From NCBI GenBank assembly GCA_023386865.1, contig JAEWIV010000343.1, positions 1-18,131 on the forward strand: a stretch of DNA of 18,131 nucleotides. The letters run 5' to 3'. The DNA comes from Pseudomonadota bacterium. Its GTDB lineage: Bacteria; Pseudomonadota; Alphaproteobacteria; Reyranellales; Reyranellaceae. The notes beneath the pieces were generated by a model. The model worked only from the letters and a program-made list of their open reading frames with translations. It was not told the DNA's origin and did not search any database. Positions 6,706 through 14,212 of the stretch are shown here, in pieces. Position 1 is the first letter of the stretch; each line of letters begins with the position of its first letter. The position numbers and the translations under genes are program-made.

Positions 6706-7433
6706 GAGACCTCCTGCTCGCCGAGATAGACGTCGAGGACGCCCTGGTGGCGCGTGATCTCCTGCGGCGTGCCCTGGGCGATCTTCTCGCCGTAGCTCAC
6801 CACCACGACCTCGGCGGCGAGCGCCATCACGGCGCGCATGACGTGCTCGATCAGGAGGATGGTGAGGCCGGTGCGCTGGTTGAGCTCGCGCAGGAAGCCC
6901 ACCATGACGTCGACCTCGGTGGGCCGCAGCCCCGCCATCACCTCGTCGAGCAGCAGCAGCTTGGGCTCGGTGGCGAGCGCGCGCGCCACTTCCAGACGCT
7001 TGCGGTCGGGAAGCGTGAGGCTCTCGGCGAGCTGATGGCGCCGGTCGTGCCGGCCGAGCCGCGCCAGGATGGCGGCGGCGCTGTCCTGCGCATCGGCGAG
7101 GCGGGGCTTGCGGTGCAGGGCGCCCACGGTGACGTTCTCCAGCACGCTCAGCCCCTTGAACGGCTTGACGAGCTGGAAGGTGCGGCCGACGCCGGCGTCG
7201 CAGATGAGATCGGGCCGCAGCCCCGAGATGGCCTTGCCGTCCAGGCGCACGACGCCGGAGTCGGGCGCGTAGACGCCGGCGATCATGTTGAAGATCGTGG
7301 TCTTGCCCGCGCCGTTGGGCCCGATCAGGGCGTGGATGGCGCCCGCCGGCACGGTGAAGCCGACATCGTGCACCGCGCGCAGGCCGCGGAAATGCTTGGT
7401 CACGCCCTCGAGGTCGAGGCGCGCGCCGGTCAT
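6702..7433 (-). CDS. livG: Branched-chain-amino-acid-type ABC transporter ATP-binding protein LivG
   Basis: This 243-residue ATPase pairs with LivF. Walker A is GPNGAGKTT (38-46), the Q-loop is GRTFQLVKPF (83-92), Walker B is LLLLDEVMAGL (159-169) and the switch His197 is in IEHVM. The LSGGQ signature is replaced by LTLPDRKRLEVARALA (139-154); this divergent form is known in part of the LivG family, so the protein need not be inactive. The ATG at 7433 has GAGAGG 7 bases upstream and lies 10 bases after the livM stop. The C terminus (VLDVYLGEQEVS) is the usual LivG ending. Confidence 0.92.
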   Translation of the reverse strand: MTGARLDLEGVTKHFRGLRAVHDVGFTVPAGAIHALIGPNGAGKTTIFNMIAGVYAPDSGVVRLDGKAISGLRPDLICDAGVGRTFQLVKPFKGLSVLENVTVGALHRKPRLADAQDSAAAILARLGRHDRRHQLAESLTLPDRKRLEVARALATEPKLLLLDEVMAGLRPTEVDVMVGFLRELNQRTGLTILLIEHVMRAVMALAAEVVVVSYGEKIAQGTPQEITRHQGVLDVYLGEQEVS

Positions 7434-7443
7434 GGCGAGCCTC

Positions 7444-8442
7444 TCATGATCGGCGCTCCTCGAGGCCGAGCTTGGCGGCCAGCCAGGGCCAGACGCCGGC
7501 CGGCCGGTACATCACGATCACCAGCAGCGCCAGGCCGTAGAAGATCTGCTTGATGCCGGGGATGCGCAGCGCGTCGCCCAGGTCGGTGAAGGCCTCGCCC
7601 AGGCCGGTCAGCACGACGGCGCCGACGATCGGGCCGAACAGCGTGCCCAGGCCGCCGATGATGGGGGCGAGCGTGATCTCGATCGAGCGTCCCATGGCGA
7701 AGGCGGTCTCGGGGAAGAGGTTGTTGTAGTAGAAGGCGTTCCAGACTCCCGCCAGAGCGGTCAGCGCCGCCGAGACCACGATGGCGATCATCTTGCAGCG
7801 GAGCACGGGCACGCCGACGGCCTGCGCCGCCTCGGCATCCTCGCGGATGGCGAGCCAATAGCGGCCGAGCCGGCTTTGCAGCAGGGCGCGGCAAAGGATG
7901 AAAGCGCCGACCGCCAGCGCCAGGATGACGTAATAGAAGAGCACCGGGCCGCCGCGCAGGTTCACGATGTCGGTGGCCGCTTCGACCTTGAGGAAGAGGC
8001 CGCCCGAGCCGCCGGCCCATTGCCAATGGTCGAAGGCCACGCGCGTGAACTCGCTGAAGGCGATGGTCAGCAACGCGAAGTAGACGCCGGCCAGCGAGAA
8101 GCGGAAGCCGAGGTATCCCACGATCGCGCCGGCTACGGCCGCGACGGCAACCGCGGCAAAGAGGCCGGCCCACGGGCCGATGCCGTAGTGGAAGTAGAGC
8201 CCGGCCGCGATGTAGCCGCCCAGGCCGGCATAGAGCGCATGGCCGAGCGAGAGCTGGCCCGCGAAGCCCATCATGATGTTCCAGGCCTGGCCGACATAGG
8301 CGAAGTAGAGGATCAGGATCAGGACCGACAGCCAGTACTTGCCGAGCAAGGCCGGCGCCACCAGCAGCAGCGCCAGCAGCCCGGCGAGGCTCCACAGGAC
8401 GCGCGGCGGGGCGTTGCCGACGAGGCGGTGGACCAACGTCAC
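7444..8442 (-). CDS. livM: Branched-chain-amino-acid-type ABC transporter permease LivM
   Basis: This 332-residue inner-membrane permease forms the translocation pore with LivH. It has about eight to ten hydrophobic segments. Typical LivM features are WNIMMGFAGQLSLGHALYAGLGGY near the N terminus, SLAGVYFALLTIAFSE in the middle, the cytoplasmic coupling loop with AIREDAEAAQAVGV, and APIIGGLGTLFGPIVGA near the C terminus. The start is GTG at 8442, 10 bases after the livH stop; the ribosome binding site is weak (ACGGGCGGC), which suggests translational coupling to livH. The length is normal and no truncation is seen. Confidence 0.91.
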   Translation of the reverse strand: MTLVHRLVGNAPPRVLWSLAGLLALLLVAPALLGKYWLSVLILILYFAYVGQAWNIMMGFAGQLSLGHALYAGLGGYIAAGLYFHYGIGPWAGLFAAVAVAAVAGAIVGYLGFRFSLAGVYFALLTIAFSEFTRVAFDHWQWAGGSGGLFLKVEAATDIVNLRGGPVLFYYVILALAVGAFILCRALLQSRLGRYWLAIREDAEAAQAVGVPVLRCKMIAIVVSAALTALAGVWNAFYYNNLFPETAFAMGRSIEITLAPIIGGLGTLFGPIVGAVVLTGLGEAFTDLGDALRIPGIKQIFYGLALLVIVMYRPAGVWPWLAAKLGLEERRS

Positions 8443-8452
8443 GTGCCGCCCG

Positions 8453-9334
8453 TCACTGGCTGCTCTTGCCGAACAGGCCCTGCGGGCGCACCAGCAGGAC
8501 CAGGATGAGGAGCCCGAAGCTGAACATGCTCTTGAGCGACGGCTGCAGCAGCAGGCCGGCCACGGCCTCGCTGACGCCGATCAGCAGGCCGCCCATCAGC
8601 GCGCCGGTCATGCTGCCGAGCCCGCCCACGATCACGATGACGAAGGCGAGCAGGGTGTACTCGACGGCGAGGAAAGGGGTCACCGGGATGATGGTGATCA
8701 TGAGCGCGCCCGCCGCGCCGACGCAGGCCGCGCCGATGCCGAAGGTCACGGCATAGAGCCGGCGCACGTCGAGGCCGACGACCAGGGCGGCGAGGTTGTT
8801 GTCGGCCGCGGCGCGGATCGACTTGCCGGTGCGCGTGCGGGCGAAGAACAGCCACAGCAGCAGCGCGATGGCGACGGCGGCCAGCGCGGCGTGCAGGCGC
8901 ACGGCGTCGAGCACGAACGGGCCGAGCTCGTAGGAATCGAACTGCGCCTCCATCTGGACCCCGCGCGAATCGGGGCCGGCGATGGCAAGCGACGCGTTGA
9001 CCAGCAGGATGGCGACGGCGAGCAGCAGGAGGAACTGCTGGTGCTCGGGCCGGCCGATGAAGGGCGAGATCAGGCCGCGTTGCAGGGCGTAGCCCGCGAC
9101 GAAGAAGACGGCGGCGATCAGCGGCAGGGCGAGCATGGGCGAGACCTGCAGGTACTCGAAGCCCATCCAGGCGAGGTACATGCCGACCACCATCATCTCG
9201 CCGTGGGCGAAGTTGACGATGCGCATGACGCCGAAGATCACCGACAGGCCGAGCGCCATCAGCCCGTAGACCATGCCGGTCAGCAGGCCCTTGGCGACGG
9301 CCTGGGCGAGATTGAGGAGGAAGTCGGCGGTCAT
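8453..9334 (-). CDS. livH: Branched-chain-amino-acid-type ABC transporter permease LivH
   Basis: This 293-residue membrane permease is the partner of LivM. Diagnostic segments are GLMALGLSVIFGVMRIVNFA followed by HGEMMVVGMY near the N terminus, the coupling loop RAAADNNLAALVVGLDV and IVGGLGSMTGALMGGLLIG near the C terminus, ending in LVRPQGLFG. The ATG at 9334 lacks a good ribosome binding site: the 54 bases between it and the livK stop are mostly an inverted repeat whose right arm ends 11 bases before the start. The repeat might therefore lower expression of the membrane subunits relative to the binding protein, which is a common need in ABC importers. Confidence 0.91.
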   Translation of the reverse strand: MTADFLLNLAQAVAKGLLTGMVYGLMALGLSVIFGVMRIVNFAHGEMMVVGMYLAWMGFEYLQVSPMLALPLIAAVFFVAGYALQRGLISPFIGRPEHQQFLLLLAVAILLVNASLAIAGPDSRGVQMEAQFDSYELGPFVLDAVRLHAALAAVAIALLLWLFFARTRTGKSIRAAADNNLAALVVGLDVRRLYAVTFGIGAACVGAAGALMITIIPVTPFLAVEYTLLAFVIVIVGGLGSMTGALMGGLLIGVSEAVAGLLLQPSLKSMFSFGLLILVLLVRPQGLFGKSSQ

Positions 9335-9345
9335 CGCACGATGTG

Positions 9346-9386
9346 GTCCTGAGCGCAGCGAAGGACCTCGCTACGCTCAGGATGAC
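9346..9386. repeat. Palindromic intergenic repeat, copy 1 (livK-livH gap)
   Basis: Arms CCTGAGCGCAGCG (9348-9360) and CGCTACGCTCAGG (9369-9381) are inverted repeats with one mismatch around an 8-base loop. The core CCTGAGCGCAGCGAAGGA is shared with the copy at 13051-13123. It fills the gap between the livK stop and the livH start within the operon. Similar REP-like elements occur between genes in many proteobacteria; no transposase that might move it is in the window. Confidence 0.8.
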
Positions 9387-9388
9387 GG

Positions 9389-10639
9389 TCACGTCCGCCG
9401 CTTGTCGTTCCAGCCCGGCATCGGGAAGACCAGCGGCGCGGCCGCCGCTTCCAGCGGCATCACCACGGTGGGCTTGCGCTTGAGGTTCTCGACGCCGGCG
9501 GCCTTGATGTTGACGTTCTGCCCCTTGGCGTCGAACTGGATCGGTCCGCCGATCATGACGTGCTGGTCGATCTTGATCTTGCGCAGCGCGTCCATCAGCG
9601 CATCGGCCTTGGTCGACTTGGCGGCGAGCCAGGCCTGGGCCGCGATCAGCAGGCCCTCGAAGGTGAAGCCGCCGTTGAGGTCGAGCTGGTCGTTGGGGAA
9701 CTTCGCGAGATGCCGCTTCTCCAGCGCCTGGGTCATCGCCGATTTCGGATCGAGCCACGGCACGTTGGAGATCATGAAGTCGCCGTACTTGCCCATGGTC
9801 TTGAGGAAGTCCTGCTCGTAGAGGCCGGGCGCGCCGGGATTCATCACGGCCATCGGCTCCCAGCGCTGCTTCACCATCTCCTGCACGAGCAGCTTGGCAT
9901 CGTTGAGGCGGCTGACGGGCATCAGCATCTCGGCCTTGGTCGCCTTGGCCTTGCCGACCTCGACCGAGAGGTCCTTGGCGGCCGGATCGTAGGTGATGTA
10001 GTCGACGATCTCGTAGGGCATGTCGAGCTTGGGGAACAGCGCCTTGATGCCGTTCACCATCGAGGTGCCGAACGTGTCGTTGACGCTCATCATCACCGCG
10101 GTCTTGGGCGTCTTGCCGGAGACCTTGAAGATCTCCTTGTGCAGCGCCAGCGCGCCGGTGATCAGCATCGGCGCCGTCGGGAAGTTGCGGACCACGAACT
10201 TGTAGCCCTGCTCGGTGATCTGCGGCGCCGCCGCGATGTTGACGATCAGCGGGATGCCGCGCTGCTCGGCGACCTGGGCGATGGCGATGGTCTGGCCCGA
10301 ATCGAAGGCGCCGACCAGCATGTGGCAACCGGCGTCGATCGCCTTCTCGGCCTGGGTGCGGGCCACGTCGGGCTTGGTCTCGGTGTCGTAGTTCACGACG
10401 TCGAGCTTCACCGGCAGCTTCATGTCGGCGAACACGTCGTTGGCGACGTCGGCGCCGCGCCGGCAGGCCTGGCCGATCTGGGCCTGGATCCCGGAGGTCG
10501 GCAGCAGCAGGCCGACCTTCAGGTTGGCGGACGCCTGCGCCGCGGCATGGCGCAGCGGCAGCGGCGCGCCGATCAGCGTGGCCCCGGCCAGCGCCGTCTG
10601 CCCCAGGCGGCGGCGGGTGAATGTCTTGCGGCTCGTCAT
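9389..10639 (-). CDS. LivK-type periplasmic substrate-binding protein of the ABC importer
   Basis: This 416-residue protein is a type I periplasmic binding protein (Peripla_BP_6, Leu/Ile/Val/amide class). A Tat-like signal peptide (SRKTFTRRRLGQTALAGA, cleavage likely near AAAQA at about residue 36) precedes LKVGLLLPTSGIQAQIGQAC, the normal start of the mature fold, and then AEKAIDAGCHMLVGAFDSGQ, RNFPTAPMLITGALAL, SVNDTFGTSMVNGI and NGGFTFEGLLIAAQAWLAA. The ligand is not predictable from these motifs: relatives bind amino acids, amides, urea or aromatic acids. The ATG at 10639 has GGGAGG 6 bases upstream. It is the first gene of the importer operon and is transcribed away from the urate-pathway fusion gene, with 64 bases between the two starts. 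Confidence 0.9.
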   Translation of the reverse strand: MTSRKTFTRRRLGQTALAGATLIGAPLPLRHAAAQASANLKVGLLLPTSGIQAQIGQACRRGADVANDVFADMKLPVKLDVVNYDTETKPDVARTQAEKAIDAGCHMLVGAFDSGQTIAIAQVAEQRGIPLIVNIAAAPQITEQGYKFVVRNFPTAPMLITGALALHKEIFKVSGKTPKTAVMMSVNDTFGTSMVNGIKALFPKLDMPYEIVDYITYDPAAKDLSVEVGKAKATKAEMLMPVSRLNDAKLLVQEMVKQRWEPMAVMNPGAPGLYEQDFLKTMGKYGDFMISNVPWLDPKSAMTQALEKRHLAKFPNDQLDLNGGFTFEGLLIAAQAWLAAKSTKADALMDALRKIKIDQHVMIGGPIQFDAKGQNVNIKAAGVENLKRKPTVVMPLEAAAAPLVFPMPGWNDKRRT

Positions 10640-10703
10640 CTGCGCCCTCCCAAAATTCCCGGCGGACTATAGAGACGGCCGCCGGGCCATGCTAGGTGGC
10701 GGC
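10640..10703. promoter_or_regulatory. Divergent promoter region of the liv importer and the uraD-uraH operon
   Basis: All 64 bases lie between two divergent start codons, so promoters of both operons must lie here or in the neighbouring coding ends. ACTATAGA at 10666-10673 provides a -10-like hexamer on both strands: TATAGT on minus (10671-10666), leaving a leader of about 20 bases for the binding-protein gene, and TATAGA on plus (10668-10673). No good -35 hexamer was found at 16-18 bases on either strand, so activators may be needed. Confidence 0.4.
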
Positions 10704-11585
10704 ATGACGCTCACGCTCGACGCGATCAACCGCATGAGTCCGGCGGATTTTGCATCCGCCGTCGGCGACGCCTTTGAGCTGGCGCCCTGGGTTGCGGAAG
10801 GCGCGGCGGCGCGCCGTCCGTTCGGCACGGTGAGCGCGCTGCACGAGGCCATGATCGGCGTCCTGAGGGCCGCCCCGCGCGAGCGGCAGGCCGGGTTCCT
10901 GCGCGGCCATCCCGATCTCGCCGGCAAGGCCGCACGGGCGGGCGCGATCACCGACGATTCCCGGCGCGAGCAGGCGAGCGTCGGCCTCGACAGCCTGAGC
11001 GAGGAGGAGTTCGCGCGCTTCCATCGCCTGAACGACGCGTACAAGGCGAAGTTCGGCTTTCCCTTCATCGTCTGTGTGCGCCGCCATACGCGCGATTCGA
11101 TCCTGGCGCAGTTCGAGCGCCGGCTCGGGAACGACCAAGCCACGGAGTTCGCCGCGGCGCTGCGGGAAGTGTTCTTCATCACGCGACTTAGGATCGCAGG
11201 CAAGGTGACGGGGGAGGGCATGCCGGCGGTCGACGGCCGTCTCAGCACCCATGTGCTCGATACCCATGCCGGCCGCCCGGCTGTCGGCGTGGCGATCGAG
11301 CTCTTCGAGTTCGCGGGCGAAAAAGCCCATTATATTCAGTCGGCTATAACGAACGGCGACGGCCGCACCGACCGGCCTCTGATCGGCGGCCGGCCGCTGC
11401 CGATCGGGCGCTACGAGCTGCGCTTCGCGATCGGCAACCACTTTCGCAGCAGGGGCATCGCCAGCGGCGATCCGCCGTTCCTCGACATCGTGCCTTTGCG
11501 CTTTTCCATCGCCGAGCCGGAGGGGCATTATCACGTCCCATTGCTCTGCACGCCCTGGAGCTACTCGACCTATCGCGGAAGTTAA
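10704..11585 (+). CDS. uraD-uraH: Bifunctional OHCU decarboxylase / 5-hydroxyisourate hydrolase (UraD-UraH fusion)
   Basis: This 293-residue protein joins the last two steps from urate to (S)-allantoin. Residues 1-165 are the UraD domain: SALHEAMIGVLRAAP, then GHPDLAGKAA with the probable catalytic His69, EQASVGL (89-95) and the NDAYKAKFGFPFIVCVRRHT segment (110-129). Residues about 179-293 are the transthyretin-like UraH domain: LSTHVLDTHAGRPA with His183, NGDGRTDRP with Arg221, YHVPLL with His277 and the diagnostic C-terminal tetrapeptide YRGS. The order UraD then UraH is that of plant allantoin synthase. The ATG at 10704 is preferred because AGGTGG lies just upstream; an ATG at 10689 in the same frame would add five residues. 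No urate oxidase is in the window. The next gene begins 10 bases after the stop, so they form an operon. Both domains look intact. Confidence 0.9.
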   Translation: MTLTLDAINRMSPADFASAVGDAFELAPWVAEGAAARRPFGTVSALHEAMIGVLRAAPRERQAGFLRGHPDLAGKAARAGAITDDSRREQASVGLDSLSEEEFARFHRLNDAYKAKFGFPFIVCVRRHTRDSILAQFERRLGNDQATEFAAALREVFFITRLRIAGKVTGEGMPAVDGRLSTHVLDTHAGRPAVGVAIELFEFAGEKAHYIQSAITNGDGRTDRPLIGGRPLPIGRYELRFAIGNHFRSRGIASGDPPFLDIVPLRFSIAEPEGHYHVPLLCTPWSYSTYRGS

Positions 11586-11595
11586 GGAGGAAGGT

Positions 11596-13032
11596 ATGAC
11601 CTACAGCGATGTCTCCCTGATGATCGACGGCGCCTGGACCAAGGGCGCCAACGGTCGGACGATCCCGGTGATCAACCCCGCGACCGAAGAAGTGATCGGC
11701 ACCGTCGCTCACGCCGAGAAGAGCGACCTCGATCGCGCGCTCGCCGCCGCCGACAAGGGATTCAAGCAGTGGCGCAAGGTCTCGGCCTACGAGCGCTACA
11801 AGATCATGCGCAAGGCCGCCGACCTGATGCGGCAGCGCCTCGAAGAGATCGCCGCCATGATGACCATGGAGCAGGGCAAGCCGCTGTACGAGGCCAGGAT
11901 CGAGACCAACCTCGCCGCCGACATCATCGACTGGATGGCCGAGGAAGGCCGCCGCACGTACGGCCGCATCGTGCCGGCGCGCGCCGAGAACGTGTACCAG
12001 CTCGTCATCAAGGAGCCGGTCGGCCCGGTCGCCGCCTTCACGCCGTGGAACTTCCCGATCAACCAGGTGGTGCGCAAGGCCTCGGCGGCGCTCGCCACCG
12101 GCTGCTCGATCATCATCAAGGGACCGGAGGACACGCCGGGCTCGTGCGCCCAGCTCATCAAGGCTTTCGTCGATGCCGGCGTGCCGGCGGGCGTGATCCA
12201 GCTGGTCTATGGCGTGCCGTCGGAGATCAGCGAGTACCTGATCCCGCATCCGGTCATCAAGAAGGTGACCTTCACGGGCTCTACCCCGGTCGGCAAGCAG
12301 CTCGCCGCGCTCGCCGGCGCGCACATGAAGCGCGTCACCATGGAGCTCGGCGGCCATGCGCCGGCCGTGGTGTTCGAGGACGCCGATCTCGAGCAGGCGG
12401 TGAATGTGCTGGGCGCCAACAAGTTCCGCAACGCCGGCCAGGTCTGCGTCGCGCCGACGCGCTTCCTGGTGCACGAGAAGGTCTATCCCGAGTTCGTCGA
12501 GCGCTTCACCGCCTACGCCAAGAACATGAAGGTGGGCAACGGCCTCGAGGCCGACACCAAGATGGGTCCGCTGGTCGCCGAGCGCCGCCTGCATGCGATG
12601 GACAGCTTCGTCAGCGACGCCATCGCCAAGGGCGCCAAGATCCAGACCGGCGGCCAGCGCAAGGGCAACAAGGGCTACTTCTACGAGCCCACCGTCATGA
12701 CCGACGTGCCGCTCGACGCCAAGATCATGAACGACGAGCCGTTCGGCCCGCTGGCGCCGATCACGCCGTTCAAGGACTTCGACGGCCTGGTGAAGGAAGC
12801 CAATCGCCTGCCGTGGGGTCTGGCGGCCTATGCCTATACCAGGAACACCAAGACCGCCGCGGCGATCGGCGCCGCCTTCGAAAGCGGCATGGTGTCGATC
12901 AACCACCATGGCCTCGCGCTGCCGGAAGTGCCGTTCGGCGGCGTCAAGGATTCGGGCTACGGCTCGGAGGGCGGCCTCGAGGCGCTCGAGGCGTACCTCA
13001 ACACGAAGTTCGTCAGTCAGTTGGGGATGTGA
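11596..13032 (+). CDS. NAD(P)-dependent aldehyde dehydrogenase, succinate-semialdehyde dehydrogenase-like
   Basis: This 478-residue soluble enzyme has the normal length and motifs of the aldehyde dehydrogenase superfamily: Asn152 (TPWNFPINQV), Lys175 in the cofactor site, FTGSTPVGKQ (226-235), general base Glu250 (MELGGHAPAVV) and catalytic Cys284 (NAGQVCVAPTRF). The C-terminal PFGGVKDSGYGSEGGLEALEAYL is typical of the GabD/semialdehyde branch. The usual KPSE/KPAE motif reads KGPEDTPGS (175-183), a small departure. The ATG at 11596 follows a strong AAGGAGG, 10 bases after the uraD-uraH stop. Its aldehyde substrate is unknown: the classical route from urate to allantoin has no aldehyde oxidation step, so it may act further down the pathway or on an unrelated compound. 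Downstream it faces the tctC gene, with an inverted repeat between them. Confidence 0.88.
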   Translation: MTYSDVSLMIDGAWTKGANGRTIPVINPATEEVIGTVAHAEKSDLDRALAAADKGFKQWRKVSAYERYKIMRKAADLMRQRLEEIAAMMTMEQGKPLYEARIETNLAADIIDWMAEEGRRTYGRIVPARAENVYQLVIKEPVGPVAAFTPWNFPINQVVRKASAALATGCSIIIKGPEDTPGSCAQLIKAFVDAGVPAGVIQLVYGVPSEISEYLIPHPVIKKVTFTGSTPVGKQLAALAGAHMKRVTMELGGHAPAVVFEDADLEQAVNVLGANKFRNAGQVCVAPTRFLVHEKVYPEFVERFTAYAKNMKVGNGLEADTKMGPLVAERRLHAMDSFVSDAIAKGAKIQTGGQRKGNKGYFYEPTVMTDVPLDAKIMNDEPFGPLAPITPFKDFDGLVKEANRLPWGLAAYAYTRNTKTAAAIGAAFESGMVSINHHGLALPEVPFGGVKDSGYGSEGGLEALEAYLNTKFVSQLGM

Positions 13033-13050
13033 CGAGCGGCGCAGCCGTTC

Positions 13051-13123
13051 GTCATCCTGAGCGCAGCGAAGGATCTTTCATCGCGGCAACAAGAAGAGAG
13101 ATCCCTCGCTGCGCTCGGGATGG
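13051..13123. repeat. Palindromic intergenic repeat, copy 2 (between convergent genes)
   Basis: Two 24-base arms (13053-13076, starting CATCCTGAGCGCAGCGAAGG, and 13099-13122, starting AGATCCCTCGCTGCGCTCGG) are inverted repeats with two mismatches, around a 22-base loop. The left arm shares CCTGAGCGCAGCGAAGGA with the copy at 9346-9386. Its position between the convergent aldehyde dehydrogenase and tctC genes would suit a bidirectional transcription stop, although no T-run follows either arm. Confidence 0.85.
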
Positions 13124-13129
13124 ATCGGT

Positions 13130-13142
13130 CGCGCTTCGCGCG
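13130..13142 (-). terminator. Stem-loop after tctC, possible terminator
   Basis: On the minus strand CGCGC-GAA-GCGCG forms a 5-bp GC stem immediately after the tctC stop codon (13144-13146). There is no following T-run, so intrinsic termination is not assured; it may protect the 3' end together with the adjacent repeat. Confidence 0.3.
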
Positions 13143-13143
13143 G

Positions 13144-14139
13144 TCAATCCACCTTCGCCCCCGACGCCTTGATGATCGGCGCGAGATCCTGCTCCTGCTT
13201 GCGCCGGAAGGCAGCGGTGTCGGCCGGGCTCATCCAGTTGGTCGTCGCGGCCTGCTGGACGAACGTCTTCTTCAGGTTCTCGCTCTGCAGCGCCTTCTTG
13301 GTCAGCGCCGCGGCCTTCTCGACCATGGCCGGCGGCAGGCCGGCCGGGCCGCACAGGCCGCCCCACGAGGTGATGTTGAAGCCCGGGTAGAACTCCGACA
13401 TGGCCGGCAGCTCCGGCGCGGCGGGATGCCGTTCGGGCGAGGTGACCGCGAACGCCTTCACCTTGCCCGCCCTGTACTGCACGAGCGGCGTGGAGATGTT
13501 GTCGTACATGAAGTCGAGCTGGCCGGCGAGCATGTCCTGCATGGCGGGCGCGCCGCCGCGATAGGGCACGTGCTGCATGTCGAGGCCGGCGCGCTGCTTC
13601 AGCATCTCGCCGCACAGATGGGGGCTGGTGCCCGATCCGCCGGAGCCGAAGAAGTACTTGCCGGGATTGGCCTTCACCAGGGCGACCAGCTCGGGCACCG
13701 AATTCGCCGGAAAGGCGAGCTTGGCGACCAGGATGTTGGGCACCGCCCACAGCATGCTGATGGGCGTGAAGTCCTTTTCGGCATCGAACGGCAGCTTGGC
13801 ATAGAGCGTCGGCGATATCGCGTGGCTGGCGATGCTGTAGAGGCCGACCGTGTAGCCGTCGGGCGCCGACTTGGCGATGACGTCGGCGCCGACATTGCCG
13901 CCCGAGCCGCTGCGGTTCTCGACGATGAACTGCTGGCCGGTGAGCTCGGCCAGCTCCTGGCAGACGATGCGCGACAGCACGTCGGTGGTGGCCCCGGCCG
14001 GGAACAGGTTGACGTAGCGCACCGATTTGGTGGGCCAGTCGGCATTGGCGCGGGCAATGCCGGACGCGATCATCGGAGACGCAAGAACGCCGCCGGCGGC
14101 GGCGAGTACGCGACGACGGGGTAAGAGTACGCGGACCAT
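13144..14139 (-). CDS. TctC/Bug family periplasmic solute-binding protein
   Basis: This 331-residue protein belongs to the tripartite tricarboxylate transporter receptor family, whose members bind mono-, di- or tricarboxylates in the periplasm. A Tat-like or Sec signal (LPRRRVLAAAGGVLASPM, cleavage likely after ARANA at about 33) leads into VRYVNLFPAGATTDVLSRIV, VENRSGSGGNVGADVIAKSA and PDGYTVGL, all typical of the family, then VPYRGGAPAMQDMLAGQLDF in the second lobe. The ATG at 14139 has AGGGAGG 7 bases upstream; an upstream in-frame ATG (14187) would add 16 residues before the signal peptide and is rejected. No tctA or tctB membrane genes are in the window, so it is an orphan receptor like most Bug proteins. 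It is divergent from the CocE-type hydrolase gene, with 73 bases between the starts. Confidence 0.9.
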   Translation of the reverse strand: MVRVLLPRRRVLAAAGGVLASPMIASGIARANADWPTKSVRYVNLFPAGATTDVLSRIVCQELAELTGQQFIVENRSGSGGNVGADVIAKSAPDGYTVGLYSIASHAISPTLYAKLPFDAEKDFTPISMLWAVPNILVAKLAFPANSVPELVALVKANPGKYFFGSGGSGTSPHLCGEMLKQRAGLDMQHVPYRGGAPAMQDMLAGQLDFMYDNISTPLVQYRAGKVKAFAVTSPERHPAAPELPAMSEFYPGFNITSWGGLCGPAGLPPAMVEKAAALTKKALQSENLKKTFVQQAATTNWMSPADTAAFRRKQEQDLAPIIKASGAKVD

Positions 14140-14212
14140 ACCAACGCCTCCCTGATATGTTTTGATTGGCGATATCCTATACTGCAAACGCCCCTGAACG
14201 AAAGGAACGACG
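14140..14212. promoter_or_regulatory. Divergent promoter region of tctC-like gene and CocE-type hydrolase gene
   Basis: This 73-base gap is AT-richer than its surroundings and holds TATACT at 14178-14183, a 5-of-6 match to the -10 consensus for the plus-strand gene, leaving a leader of about 23 bases containing AAAGGA before the ATG at 14213. No clear -35 lies 16-18 bases upstream (TTGATT at 14162 is too close). GATATCCTATAC could also serve the minus strand. Confidence 0.35.

Noticed and set aside
6702..7433. Possible inactive LivG because LSGGQ is replaced by LTLPDRK
   Set aside because: Walker A, Walker B, Q-loop and switch His are intact, and this signature form is shared by other LivG-type proteins, so loss of function is not supported.
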